Positions 46,801 to 56,135 of a DNA stretch of 64,000 nucleotides are shown here, piece after piece (the first letter of the stretch is position 1; each line of letters opens with the position of its first letter). The DNA is from Limnomonas spitsbergensis. Lineage: Eukaryota; Chlorophyta; Chlorophyceae; Chlamydomonadales. Made by a program: the position numbers and the translations under genes. The notes under the pieces were generated by a model that saw only the letters and a list, made by a program, of their open reading frames with translations, searched no databases and had not been told where the DNA came from. The DNA is taken from NCBI GenBank assembly GCA_037349105.1, contig JAYJMM010000100.1, positions 1,520,501 to 1,584,500 on the forward strand, in the 5' to 3' direction.

Positions 46801-48606
46801 CCACGTACTGGTCAATAACTTGCAAGCCATGTACTGGTCAATAACTTGCAAGCCCTGTACTGGTCAATAACTTGCAAGCCATGTACTGGTCAATAACTTG
46901 CAAGCCATGTACTGGTCAATAACTTGCAAGCCATGTACTGGTCAATAACTTGCAAGCCATGTACTGGTCAATAACTTGCAAGCCATGTACTGGTCAATAA
47001 CTTGCAAGCCACGTACTGGTCAATAACTTGCAAGCCATGTACTGGTCAATAACTTGCAAGCCACGTACTGGTCAATAACTTGCAAGCCATGTACTGGTCG
47101 ATAACTTGCAAGCCACGTACTGGTCAATAACTTGCAAGCCACGTACTGGTCAATAACTTGCAAGCCACGTACTGGTCAATAACTTGCAAGCCACGTACTG
47201 GTCAATAACTTGCAAGCCACGTACTGGTCAATAACTTGCAAGCCATGTACTGGTCAATAACTTGCAAGCCACGTACTGGTCAATAACTTGCAAGCCACGT
47301 ACTGGTCAATAACTTGCAAGCCACGTACTGGTCAATAACTTGCAAGCCATGTACTGGTCAATAACTTTCAAGCCACGTACTGGTCAATAACTTGCAAGCC
47401 ACGTACTGGTCAATAACTTGCAAGCCATGTACTGGTCAATAACTTGCAAGCCACGTACTGGTCAATAACTTGCAAGCCATGTACTGGTCAATAACTTGCA
47501 AGCCACGTACTGGTCAATAACTTGCAAGCCATGTACTGGTCAATAACTTGCAAGCCACGTACTGGTCAATAACTTGCAAGCCACATACTGGTCAATAACT
47601 TGCAAGCCATGTACTGGTCAATAACTTGCAAGCCATGTACTGGTCAATAACTTGCAAGCCACGTACTGGTCAATAACTTGCAAGCCACGTACTGGTCAAT
47701 AACTTGCAAGCCACGTACTGGTCAATAACTTGCAAGCCACGTACTGGTCAATAACTTGCAAGCCATGTACTGGTCAATAACTTGCAAGCCGTGTACTGGT
47801 CAATAACTTGCAAGCCATGTACTGGTCAATAACTTGCAAGCCATGTACTGGTCAATAACTTGCAAGCCATGTACTGGTCAATAACTTGCAAGCCACGTAC
47901 TGGTCAATAACTTGCAAGCCATGTACTGGTCAATAACTTGCAAGCCACGTACTGGTCAATAACTTGCAAGCCACGTACTGGTCAATAACTTGCAAGCCAC
48001 GTACTGGTCAATAACTTGCAAGCCACGTACTGGTCAATAACTTGCAAGCCAAGTGACAAGCACATGGCCATGTGAGGTGCCCGAAATTGAACACACGTGC
48101 ACGCCAAATACCGGTACCTAAAACTTAGAACTCGCCAACCATATTTTCAAATCGCAAACTGCATAGCCAAACCGCACATCACTTAACCACGTGAAATTTC
48201 CGGACACAGGGCTCATAATTGACTCGCAAGCCGCGTAAGCATGTAAGTTGCCCGGAAGCGAGACATGTCCCATCAACCCAGAAGCCACATCACTGCGCTA
48301 GGTACCTGCTTGGACAGAAAACCATGCAGACGATGACGCTACTCCTGCCCTTGCTCCCTGCAGCCCTGAAGGGCCGGCGTCTGATAGCAAAGTCTCCTCT
48401 GCCCCCATCTGTTGTTGCTGTTGTTGTTGCTGTTGTTGTTGTTGCTGTTGTTGTTGCTGTTGTTGTTGTTGTTGTTGTTGCTGCTGTTGTTGCTGTGGCA
48501 GCTCTTGCAGCTGCCATGGCGAGGTCGTTCGGATGTCCCCCATTCTGTTGCTGGAGCTGGCCCGACCGCTCGGCAGGCCGGACCATCCTTGAGCTGCAAG
48601 AGGCAC
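16880..48606 (-). CDS. Group I-type bZIP transcription factor with polyglutamine tracts (5' partial)
   Basis: Five minus-strand exons join in phase: 48306-48606, 20936-21354, 19979-20140, 18604-18681 and 16880-17980 (2061 nt, 686 residues plus stop). The basic region KRARRIQANRE|SAIKSKERK is split between the second and third exons. It has the N-x7-K form of plant VIP1/RSG-like group I bZIPs. Nine residues later a zipper follows with L, V, L, L, L, M at strict heptad spacing. Exon 1 and the last exon carry long Gln tracts; exon 2 is Pro/Gly/Ala-rich. The protein should bind DNA as a dimer in the nucleus. The first visible intron (21355-48305) holds the 26 kb satellite: the exon at 48.3 kb ends in phase 1 (G) and that at 21.35 kb starts with AT after a CCCCACAG acceptor. 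N-terminal exons were not found. The link across the satellite rests on phase, strand and composition only. Confidence 0.8.
18125..18460 (-). repeat. Three decayed copies of a donor-like unit in the last bZIP intron
   Basis: Plus-strand units at about 18137, 18277 and 18426 (ACTGACCTGATTATGCTTGAGA, ACTGACCCGATTATGCTCAAGA, ACAGACCTGATC with ATTCTTGAGG) read on minus as an exon-like end followed by GTCAGT or GTCTGT. The source junction was not identified. The rest is AACCCT-type filler. Confidence 0.55.
19081..19107. repeat. 9 bp perfect inverted repeat
   Basis: TCTTCTTAG and CTAAGAAGA flank a short loop, about 30 bases left of the TTCAGGG array, in the intron between bZIP exons 3 and 4. Confidence 0.75.
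19140..19256 (+). repeat. TTCAGGG telomere-variant array
   Basis: Nearly 17 perfect GGGTTCA heptamers in a row with no substitutions, inside a bZIP intron. The heptamer differs by one base from the TTTAGGG array at 4.9 kb. Its perfection suggests recent insertion or expansion. Confidence 0.95.
19936..19966 (-). repeat. Copy of the bZIP exon 3 / intron junction
   Basis: On plus, ACTCACACTAGGAGTCATAT and CCCGTATGTACTTC repeat the functional ACTCACACTAGCTGTCATGT and CCTGTATGTACTGC at 19973-20006. On minus this is the exon end encoding QYIQDMTAS with its GTGAGT donor, duplicated 37 bp downstream. Confidence 0.85.
20380..20895 (+). repeat. 21 bp minisatellite in the bZIP gene
   Basis: About 24 units of a 21 bp motif (GTGTGAGGAAGCTGTTGGCA plus G) with mutations accumulating at both ends. 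It gives frames on both strands (CEEAVGR repeats on plus), but it lies inside the intron 20141-20935 between the two exons that encode the bZIP basic region. Confidence 0.9.
21670..21891 (+). other. Left flank of the satellite with decayed units
   Basis: Sequences such as CAAGCCACGTGACCGGTC (21801) and CAAGGCATGG resemble the satellite monomer and grade into the perfect array. A short GCCA run (CCAGCCAGCCAGCC) sits at 21771-21784. Confidence 0.6.
21892..48044. repeat. 26 bp satellite, 1006 monomers, inside a bZIP intron
   Basis: Each monomer begins CAAGCCAYGTAC and ends TCAATAACTTG. The array spans 26,153 bp, which is 1006 x 26 minus 3, and one 23 bp monomer at about 44123 accounts for the missing bases. 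Most variation is at one CpG: ACGTAC, ATGTAC and, less often, ACATAC. Rarer variants (TACATGTC, ACTAGTC, GTATTGG, GTAATGG, TTTCAAG, GCCAGCC) mark higher-order blocks. Copies of one 6370 bp block (245 monomers) lie at about 25.4-31.7 and 31.8-38.0 kb, and a 1300 bp block repeats at 37.9 and 39.2 kb. There are no spacers, so it is not CRISPR. Confidence 0.97.
48045..48305 (+). other. Right flank of the satellite
   Basis: The last full monomer is followed by CAAGCCAAGTGACAAGC and then diverged units such as ACTCGCAAGCCGCGTAAGC (48222-48240). The bZIP donor GTACCT (minus) is at 48305-48300. Confidence 0.6.
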
Positions 48607-49190
48607 CTGAGCAGGAAAGAGAGAAGAAGGGTGAATCAGGTATAAAGGGATGCATGCGCAACATGAAAAATTGCCCTTGGCAGCTGATCAGGGCGAAAAG
48701 GAGTACGGTAAGTAAGTTGTAAAGGTATGCATGTTGAACATAACTTTTGCTCTGGGCGCCCCCCGCCCCCCATTGTTCCCCTTGGACGGCACAACTTACA
48801 GGACCTTCTTTAACCTCCTCTTTACCCTTCCTCTTATCCAACTTTTCTCCCCTGTTTTACCCCCTCTTTTCCGCCTCGCCCCTCACCCTCCTCTTTACCC
48901 ACTTCCTACCCACTTTTCACCCTCCTTCCCACAAATACTCCCTCTTTTCCGCCTTAACTTCACCCTACTCATCTCCCCTTCACCTTCCTCTTACCCACTT
49001 TTCCACCTTACGTCCTCCCTACTTCCCACCTTCCTTCACCCTCCTGTCCACCCTCATCCTTGTCCTCAACTCAAACCATGTGAAGGCATATGGCGCCCTG
49101 CTCCTGTCAAGACGGCTGTCGGCTCAATCTGAAACTTGACCAATGACAATCCATTGCATGCAGAGGAAATAGATTAGGGCTTGTCTCAAC
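48607..49190. other. Intron/intergenic, pyrimidine-rich
   Basis: 48607-48640 (minus) is a good polypyrimidine tract and acceptor for the bZIP exon. 48780-49060 is dominated by CCCTCTTTT/CCACTT runs on plus. Open frames there are composition artefacts. Further 5' exons of the bZIP gene may lie here, but I could not identify any. Confidence 0.5.
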
Positions 49191-49670
49191 AAAATGCTTC
49201 GGGTACTTAACCCTCAACCCTCAACTCCTAATGAGCTTCAGGTACTGAACCCTCGAACCAGAAACCTAAAACCCACACATGCTCTAAGCACTAACCCCTG
49301 GACCCTTAACCCGTAACCCCTATAATGCTTAAGGTACTTAACCCTGAACCCTTAATTCGTAACCCCTAAAACGCTTTAGGTACTCAACCCTGAACCCTTA
49401 ACCCTACCTTAAACCCTGTCATGTTTCAGATATTAACCCCTCAACCCTCAAACCTAAACCCACAAAAGCTTTATGTCCTAAACCAGTCGCCCTTAAACTT
49501 GCAACCCAAAAATCCCCCAGGTACCAAACCCTCTTCCCTTCAACCTGAACCCCTAAAATTCCCCAGGTACCAAACCAGCCTCCCTTAAACCTAAACCCCT
49601 AAAATTCACCAGGTACCAAACCCTCCTCCCTTAAACTTCATCCCCTGAAATGCTTCAGGTGCTGACAAGA
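49190..49670 (+). repeat. Degenerate ~60 bp repeat with a CTTCAGGTAC core
   Basis: About eight units pair ATGCTTCAGGTACT (or TTTAGGTACT, CCCCAGGTACC, CACCAGGTACC) with AACCCTNAACCC filler. Each core resembles an exon end followed by a GTAC donor, matching the junction-copy pattern elsewhere. No functional exon was identified. Confidence 0.65.
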
Positions 49671-49695
49671 CATTTCATGATCAGCATTCTGCACA

Positions 49696-49850
49696 ACCAC
49701 GTCCTGGTTTCCCCAATGCACCGTCACCACGCCATCAACACAGCCAAGTCCTGGTTTCCCCAATGCACCGTCACCAAGCTAACAACACAACCACGTCCTG
49801 GTCTCCCCCGAACACCGTCATCACGCCGCCAAAACAGCCAGCTTGAGGGC
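49696..49850 (+). repeat. Three copies of a ~48-50 bp tandem repeat
   Basis: CACGTCCTGGTTTCCCCAAT and GCACCGTCACCA recur three times with few changes, at about 49699, 49748 and 49793. Confidence 0.85.
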
Positions 49851-49894
49851 CTACACCTTAGGGCTTAAGGCCTACAGCTATGGGGGGCTGGAGA

Positions 49895-50080
49895 TTAACA
49901 CTGGAGGGTTTAGGGTTTAGGGTTTCAGGTGTACACCTACGGGTCAAGGGTTTAGGGTACAGGGTTTCAGGTGCAAACCTTAGGATTGCGGAATTAGGGT
50001 ACATGGTTACAGAGGTATTTTCCAGGGTCTGCATCACTGGGTTCAGAAGTTTTAAGCCTTGGGTTAAGGGTTGAAGGTAC
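49895..50080 (+). repeat. Degenerate telomere-like units
   Basis: GGGTTTAGGGTTTAGGGTTTCAGGTG (20 or fewer bases of each unit are perfect) and related TTTAGGGTAC/GGGTTTCAGGTG blocks alternate with less regular sequence. Confidence 0.7.
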
Positions 50081-50369
50081 ATTTTTCTGGTCCAGAGTCT
50101 GCGCCAGAGGGTGCGATGTTTACGTCTTGTGGTATTGGATCCACACCTTAAGCCACCCCCTCACCATTTGCGCCCCTTCAACCCTCTTAGCTGCGTCATC
50201 ATTGTCAGAGCCCCTCATGCAGCTGCCTGCACGGCGCTATCCGCTCCCGCTCGCCGCTAGCGGCTGGCCGCTCCCCGCTCTGTGTTCGGTGCTCCCCACA
50301 CCCCGCTTGTCGTTCCACCCAGGCCGCTCCCTCGCAGCCGCCTCCCTGCCTTTCCTGCAGAAACTTCTC

Positions 50370-50641
50370 CTGTTCCTGTTCCTGTCTCTGCTGCTGCTGC
50401 TGCTCCTGCCGTTCCCGCAGCAGCTGCTGCTACTGCTTCTCCTGTTCTTGTCTTGCTGCTGATGCTTCTGCAGCAGATGCTACTGCTGCTGCTGCTACTG
50501 CTGCTACTGCTGCTACTGTCCCTGCTGTTGCTGCTGTTGTCGCCTCTGTGCCCAATTGCTGACCGGCTGGCCGTTAAGCGAGGTTCCGAGGGCCAGCGTG
50601 CTCAAGAGGCAAGGAGCCTGCTCCTGGTGGATCAGGTGCGG
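50370..50641 (+). other. Trinucleotide (CTG/GCT) tract with an adjoining open segment
   Basis: 50385-50560 is a CTG/GCT-rich run open in a Leu frame on plus. It is followed by ADRLAVKRGSEGQRAQEARS and LLLVDQ up to a GTGCGG donor at about 50636. On minus the Gln frame is broken by several TAGs. The downstream piece could be a plus-strand exon, but no partner was found. Confidence 0.3.
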
Positions 50642-51893
50642 GGATTTGGGTATAGGTGATCCAGGGGGGGGGGGATTCGGCCGCACGTGATGTTAGAATG
50701 GGCAAGTTGCAAGGATTTGACCATAAGTTGAGTTGTAGTCGTTGTTGCGAGATTAATGCAACCGCCCACATTCGTCTTGGAGAGGGCCAGGCAGATCAAA
50801 CCAGAGGAATACCTGGAGGGGCAAGCTAGAAAAGTCAGTAATGGTGAGATGAAATTCTACAGGGTTTGATGCGTTTGAGGATGAGAGGGTACAACGCGCA
50901 GGTGTGAGGGTTGAGGATTGAGGGTTGAGGGTTGGGCGAGCGTGAGGGTTGAGGGTTGAGGGTAAGACGCATTAGAGGTTAGAGGGTGCAGTGTTCTTAG
51001 TGGGGCCAGCTGAGGAAGAGTGATGTACATTTAGGAACGAAGACTAAGAAATAGATATGAGGCAAGCAGTCCTTGCAGTTGGAGGGGTTTGCTTGCAGTG
51101 GGCGCTGGATAGGATAGGTGTGGGATATGGCCGCAGGTGGGGCACGTCAGGAGCTAGACTTGAGGAGGATACAATTAGCTGTACCAGAAGTACAACCCCA
51201 ACGAGCAATACCAGTGGTACATATTTCAATCAGAGAACAGAGAGGGGGACTGCTCCGTGCCACGAAGGAGAAGCCGAAGCTGCTGCTGCGTCTGGGTGTG
51301 GGAGGAGCTGCTGATCAGGTGCACATGTTTGGAGAAGCTGCTGAGTAGCTGCACACAATGTGAGAAGCTGCTAAGCAGCTGCACACAGTGTGAGAAGCTG
51401 TTGAGCAGCTGCAACAAATTCAAGAAGCTGTTGAGCAGATGCAAACAACATGAGAAACAGCTGCACACTTCAGTAGTTCAGTATGAATGGCTTCATCTCT
51501 CATGGGCCCATGTGGGCAAATGGGTATGGGCATGCTAGGGGCCATATCTGCAGAATCCAGCTAAACGTGTGCCCAAAAGTGTTGTCTCATGTTACCTTGG
51601 TGGCAGAATCCAGCTATTGTGCCCTATTGTGCTGCCATGCAAGGAACGGAGAAAGTATGAAGATCAAGCCAGAGATGTTAAGGGAAGTAGATTGGGGTCT
51701 AGATTGGGGACTAGACTGGGGAGTAGAAAAGAGGACATCAGAGCAGCCAATGCGGACAGAATGGGAGGGCCAGAGAAGATTGGTGGGGGGTGTAGGACCG
51801 AATGCCCGATGCACCATGGCATCCTGCGTAATCGGGCGGACATGCATGACGTCAGCAAGCGGTTTTGGTTTTATTCTCGCACGTGCCTGAATT
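50642..51893. other. Repeat-bearing DNA without a firm gene
   Basis: 50870-50970 holds GAGGGTTGAGGG units. 51331-51465 is a 30 bp tandem repeat (GAGAAGCTGCTAAGCAGCTG then CACACAGTGT), about five units, in frame as EKLLSSCTQC. 51690-51725 has three copies of a 12 bp TAGAYTGGGGAC unit. No domain or clear splice pair was seen. Confidence 0.5.
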
Positions 51894-52063
51894 ATGATCC
51901 GTCGTGCTTCTCCTATGGCGACTGGAATCTACCGCGCTCGAATTTTGGCTGCGACCTTTGGCTGTAGGTCCCCGCCCGAACATCCAGCCTGCCTGCTTGA
52001 TCGCTCACCCGTTGCCCCCGAGTGTGCGCCGGGCACAATGGGCCCCAGACACACTTTTCCGCA

Positions 52064-52104
<41 letters not shown>

Positions 52105-52437
52105 TGTTGCTGATGTTACTTCTTCTGCCGCTCGTAGCCAACCAGCGCGTGTGCGCTTGGAGCTGCCGATCTATGGGTTTACCAAGCGCGGTGTAAATGT
52201 TCGTTACGATCGAGAGGGTGAGGATCTACCTGACTAGCCGCGTCAGCTCGCACGTGTTGTGTAGATCGTTGTAGTCGCCGATCTGACTCATGCGTCTTAC
52301 AGGCAACGTCAATATCGCCTTAATACTTCTTGCGTTTCCATTGCGTTAGGTGCGCTATGGAAAGAGGGGTCATTCGCCACCGCATCAAAGACATCGCTGT
52401 CGGTCACACTTCACCGCAAACCGTGAAGGATGATGCA
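51894..52437 (+). CDS. Candidate gene with Ala/Leu tract, unknown function
   Basis: An ATG at 51894 opens a basic, organelle-like N-terminus (MIRRASPMATGIYRARILAA). A CTG/GCT run follows at 52063-52112, preceded by an acceptor-like TTTTCCGCAG. In the GCT frame it continues VADVTSSAARSQPARVRLEL then PIYGFTKRGVNVRYDREG, with a possible GTGAGG donor at 52216. A further segment, 52351-52437, reads AMERGVIRHRIKDIAVGHTS with a GTGAGA donor. The frames do not join cleanly in any splicing I tried, so the model is unresolved. No family recognised. Confidence 0.25.
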
Positions 52438-52743
52438 GGTGAGAGCCCTCCGCTACATCCGTCAGCTACAGTGGCCCACCCGCACCCCGTGTCCGTCTGC
52501 CTGGACAACAGACCATCCTAGGCCACCCATCTTGGGCCGCATATTCAAGCAGCGTTGTCGATATCCACACATCTCGCGTGGTTCACACTGCCTTCACACC
52601 GTTCTCTTAACGGTGACCCACCACTCCTTCTCAAATTTTCCACAACAGTAAAACTCTCACAGCCACCGCTGATATCAAAAAGAACGTGCCACCACCCACC
52701 ACCTGAAGAACAATAAAACCCGACGAACGTTCAGCATCGCAAC

Positions 52744-53154
52744 ATGCTCGCTAGCTCGACCATGAGGACTGGCGCCGCTCCCCGGGTGCAGCTTCACAAG
52801 ACCGCTTCCATCTCCGTCGCGTCGCCCTCGACGCCCCTCACGCGCAACATCACCGTTCGGCGTGGCGTGGCATCTCGGGCCGCACCCGAGGAAGGCACCA
52901 CGACCACGACCTCTCAGCCGGCCGCTGGCAGCCAAGCCACCCCGCCCCTGGCACCTGCCACCAAGCCCCTGGCTCCCGCCACCCCTCAGCCCACCCCGAT
53001 CCAGCCTGAGAGCCTCTTCAAGGGCCAGGGCACTGCCATCGTGACAGGGGCCATCTCAATCATATTCGGCGTTGCCTACCTGGCGCTTGTCTACGTTATG
53101 GACTCTCGGGGTGGCCAGATGATGCCTCCCCCGCCTGAGGCCTTGGGGCTGTAG
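52744..53154 (+). CDS. Small single-pass plastid protein, green-lineage type
   Basis: An intronless frame of 136 residues. Residues 1-47 are rich in Ser, Thr, Arg and Ala and end VRRGVASRAAPEE, typical of a plastid transit peptide with cleavage near residue 46. A Pro/Ala/Thr-rich linker follows (48-87). Then FKGQGTAIVTGAISIIFGVA begins one membrane segment (about 93-118), and a short Pro-rich tail (MMPPPPEALGL) ends the protein. The FKGQGTAIVTGA-type membrane segment looks to me like a small thylakoid protein family shared by algae and plants whose role I cannot name. The start is the first ATG of a GC-rich frame behind an A-rich leader. A stop-rich 3' region follows. Confidence 0.75.
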   Translation: MLASSTMRTGAAPRVQLHKTASISVASPSTPLTRNITVRRGVASRAAPEEGTTTTTSQPAAGSQATPPLAPATKPLAPATPQPTPIQPESLFKGQGTAIVTGAISIIFGVAYLALVYVMDSRGGQMMPPPPEALGL

Positions 53155-54540
53155 GTGCGACCATAATATGCCACTGCCGACGCCCTTGGCCTTCGCTCCC
53201 CAGCATGGGAGACGGATCCTGTTTCAAGGGGGCAGGCACGCACGGCTGGCCACGCCCGAGGCCTCCCTGTTTTAAGCAGGAGCGGGCAGAAGCTTCCGCT
53301 GCCTCCCGAGGCCTTCCTGCCAAAGCAGTGTAGGTCATTGCATCTGGAGGGCTGGTGTCTATATCACATGCAGCCTGGACGGCTTCTCTGCCTCTCTGCT
53401 CTGAGCGCCCCCTGCGCTGAGTTTGTGGCAGCATGTTGAGGTCTGCAGCATCCTGGATCTAGCCTGCATCTAGCCTGGATCTAGCCTGGATCCTCTATAG
53501 CCTAGCGAATGGATAGTGGAGGGGGATTGCCCGGGTGCAGCTGGCACAGATGTGGAAGCGGGTGTGCGACAGGAGGGGCCAAGGCGATGCAGGAGTGCTT
53601 CTCACTGGAGGTTACAGCCTGTTGTCCCCGCCGCCCTACGCCCCCTTGCGGGCACACAGAGCGCGCGGCCTGGCCGGAGCAGCTCACGCCCGCCAGCGAT
53701 AAAGCTGCAGGTCTGCTTTGGGGGGAGAGGAGAGCACCTGCACATGCCGCTGATTGGCGTCAATTGCTACTATTTCTGCTGCTGCCGCTGCAGCGGCATG
53801 GCCGGCGGCCCAGGAGATTGTCGCTGCTCGTACTGCTGATTTGGCAGCTGCAGTGACTGCTGTCACCGCTGCATTTTGAATCTGGGCCGGATGGGCTATG
53901 AAAGATGCGTAACCCGGGAGGCTCTCTCTGTTGTTGCGGCATGTGTGGCAAGCTTCTAAGGTCTGCAGGCTGTCAGAATCAGTTTTGTTTGTGCATGCAG
54001 GCGGATGTTTTTCTGTCTTGCCCTCTGACTGTTATTTTGCCGGCCTCTCTGCTGTCTTGCTGGGAAATGTTTTGTGTGTACTGACAAGGCGTGAGGTAAT
54101 TCTTTCGCCGTTTTCACATCAATCATTGCCAAGAGTGATTCTTGTAGCTACAGCGGCGACTGTCGGGGCATGAATTGTATGGCAGGCTGCTTGAGCTTTC
54201 TTTTGCTGCTGTATTATTCCTGGAGCAAGCAGTTGCTATCTTATTGTCTTGTTTCCTTTGAGCGGGCACACGCCATCTTGCTGCCCACGTTTTTTAGCTG
54301 CTGCTTGAATTATGTGCAGTGAGTCATATGAGGCGAATTATTTCAGCATCTCTGGAGAGGTAGAACAATGAACATCAGGACGCTGATTGCCTCTGCTGGA
54401 GACTGCATCTATATATATTATTAGCTCTGTGCGCGCGTGAAGCGTGAATAGTGGAGTGGGCTTGGTAGTTGCGTAACAGGCCTAATGTTGGCAGAGAATG
54501 ATGACATTTGACCTGCAGTTTCCCCCCTACTCAACCTCAT
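53155..54540. other. Intergenic DNA, no gene recognised
   Basis: 53455-53500 contains a short imperfect repeat of GGATCTAGCCTGCATCTAGC. Otherwise I see no exon structure, domain or RNA gene. Frames at 53509-53866 overlap on both strands without family resemblance. Confidence 0.5.
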
Positions 54541-55330
54541 GGACTGAAACAACCGCAAATTATGAATGAATTTCCATCAGTTGGACATTGTAGTTCAACT
54601 ATACAGCGCACCCTCATTTGTCACGCACCCTCACCAACGTGTTGTCCCACAGCGGTTGACGTTACACCAGTGGGGTCTGTCTTGTAAGCCCCGGCTGCAT
54701 TGGCAAACCGTCTGGGTTGAAACAGAAAAATATAAAGCAAGAACACTGAGGACGATGGAGCTTTCCTCGAAAATAGTACACAATCTGGACGAATGGTATC
54801 TGTTCCGACACTATACCTATCAGTGTCCAGTCGGGCGCGGCCGAGCTTTGAGTGGGCCCAGAGGTGCGACGTTATTGACCTATCAGTGTCCCTACCAGCT
54901 TGATGTACACCCCTGGATGAATCTGAACCTGATGATCCATTTGAGCCTGCATTTGAGTATGCGAGAGGACCGAATTTTGTGCCGGTTGGCAGTGGCTTAG
55001 GCATGGTCCATAGAGGCATGATACACAGCAAGGACTACAATGCAGGTGAATGACGTTACACCTCTTGGCCCTGCTCAAAACAGGCACGGCCTCGTGGGCA
55101 CCTAACTGAACAGTTGGGAGGAAAGAAACACAGAAGGGGGCATGACAAAAGAAAGGAGGGGAAAAGTAGGGACTACAGTGCATGTGAACGATCTCAATAT
55201 GAGCAGTAACCGACGTCACACATCAAGGCCCTCCAGTTAAAGGTTCGGCCGCATGGGCATCCAACTTAATTTACCGTACTCTGAATTGGGCCTGTCGGGT
55301 CCCTATATCCCGGCAATTGCCTAAACTAGT
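54541..55330 (+). mobile_element. Retroelement upstream/LTR-like repeats
   Basis: Contains several related blocks: GACGTTACACC at 54659 and 55054 (and GACGTCACAC at 55214), ACCTATCAGTGTCC at 54826 and 54879, and GACTACARTGCAGGTGAA-like sequence at 55033 and 55172. The nested repetition and the link to the 2.2-3.2 kb remnant suggest LTR or leader sequence. The 144-codon frame at 54566-55000 has no domain and is not credited. Confidence 0.45.
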
Positions 55331-55789
55331 TACTTCGTCCCTTTCCAAAGGACAGACCTCTATTGTAACAAGCACCGGCCGTCATCCTGGTATGAGACCT
55401 ACAGCGTTCAAATAAGTCAGTACCTTAATCCGAGTCAAGACTAGCTCAGCCTCAGCTGAACTAGCTGGAGACAATTACCCCAGTAGAGAACCGAGACCCT
55501 GCAGAAGAAGAAGTACGCAGTCTACGTCCCGGCTACCTCACCGCGTGTCACGCGGTAAGTGCCCTTAACATAGCCCTGCTGGATCGCGCCCAGACGGCCA
55601 GAAGGCCTACGCTACCTTAGTCTATTGCTATACATACAAATATCCAGCTCAGCTGCTTAACTCGCTGAGCACTCGCAGCCAGTGAAGAGTCACTGAGTCT
55701 GCCCGTAGGCGTCCGTCACTCCCGTGAGGAAAGAAGTCCGCCACGGACCTGAAGCGCACATCGCGTGTCCTTTAGAAAGGGACGAAGTA
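55331..55789 (+). mobile_element. Segment bounded by 23 bp inverted repeats, retroelement leader
   Basis: TACTTCGTCCCTTTCCAAAG plus GAC at 55331-55353 is inverted at 55767-55789 with one mismatch. The enclosed part matches 2720-3150 in order. It precedes the Gag/protease frame by about 320 bp. Confidence 0.6.
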
Positions 55790-56135
55790 GATTTAGCCTG
55801 ATCAGCTTGATTTGCCAATTCCTGCTAAAGGTGCTTGTGCAGCGGAATTGGAATTTTGTTTGCATGCAAACGACCTTGGACAGCGTTTGGACTGCACTTT
55901 GCTGTGGTAATCTCCAGAGAGAGATTGCCAAGTTAAACCCTGAGAATCACTGAGCGTGGCAGCTTAGTGTTGAGTCCAGGAGTGGCTTGAAGATCTGGCT
56001 GTGGATTTTTACACCCAGCAGATAATTACCTGTGTGACTGCAGATTGTGATCGGGTGGATCCAATCTTTCATCATTGACAGAAGTTAACTTGAGGATAGA
56101 ACATCCAAGCTGAGCCAGAGGGCTGGCAACAGACT

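Noticed and set aside
21892..48044. CRISPR array
   Set aside because: Units are directly adjacent 26 bp monomers with no unique spacers and no cas genes, in a eukaryotic intron.
48412..48645. Poly-Leu plus-strand frame
   Set aside because: Antisense of the phase-matched bZIP polyQ exon.
48731..49139. Two overlapping Pro/Leu/Phe-rich frames
   Set aside because: Caused by the pyrimidine-rich tract; two frames are equally open and neither has a domain.
50282..50659. Ala/Leu-rich 125-codon protein
   Set aside because: The frame changes character at each trinucleotide run and no partner exon was found; only the tract itself is annotated.
54566..55000. 144-codon frame upstream of the retroelement
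   Set aside because: Lies in repeated LTR/leader-like blocks and has no recognisable domain.
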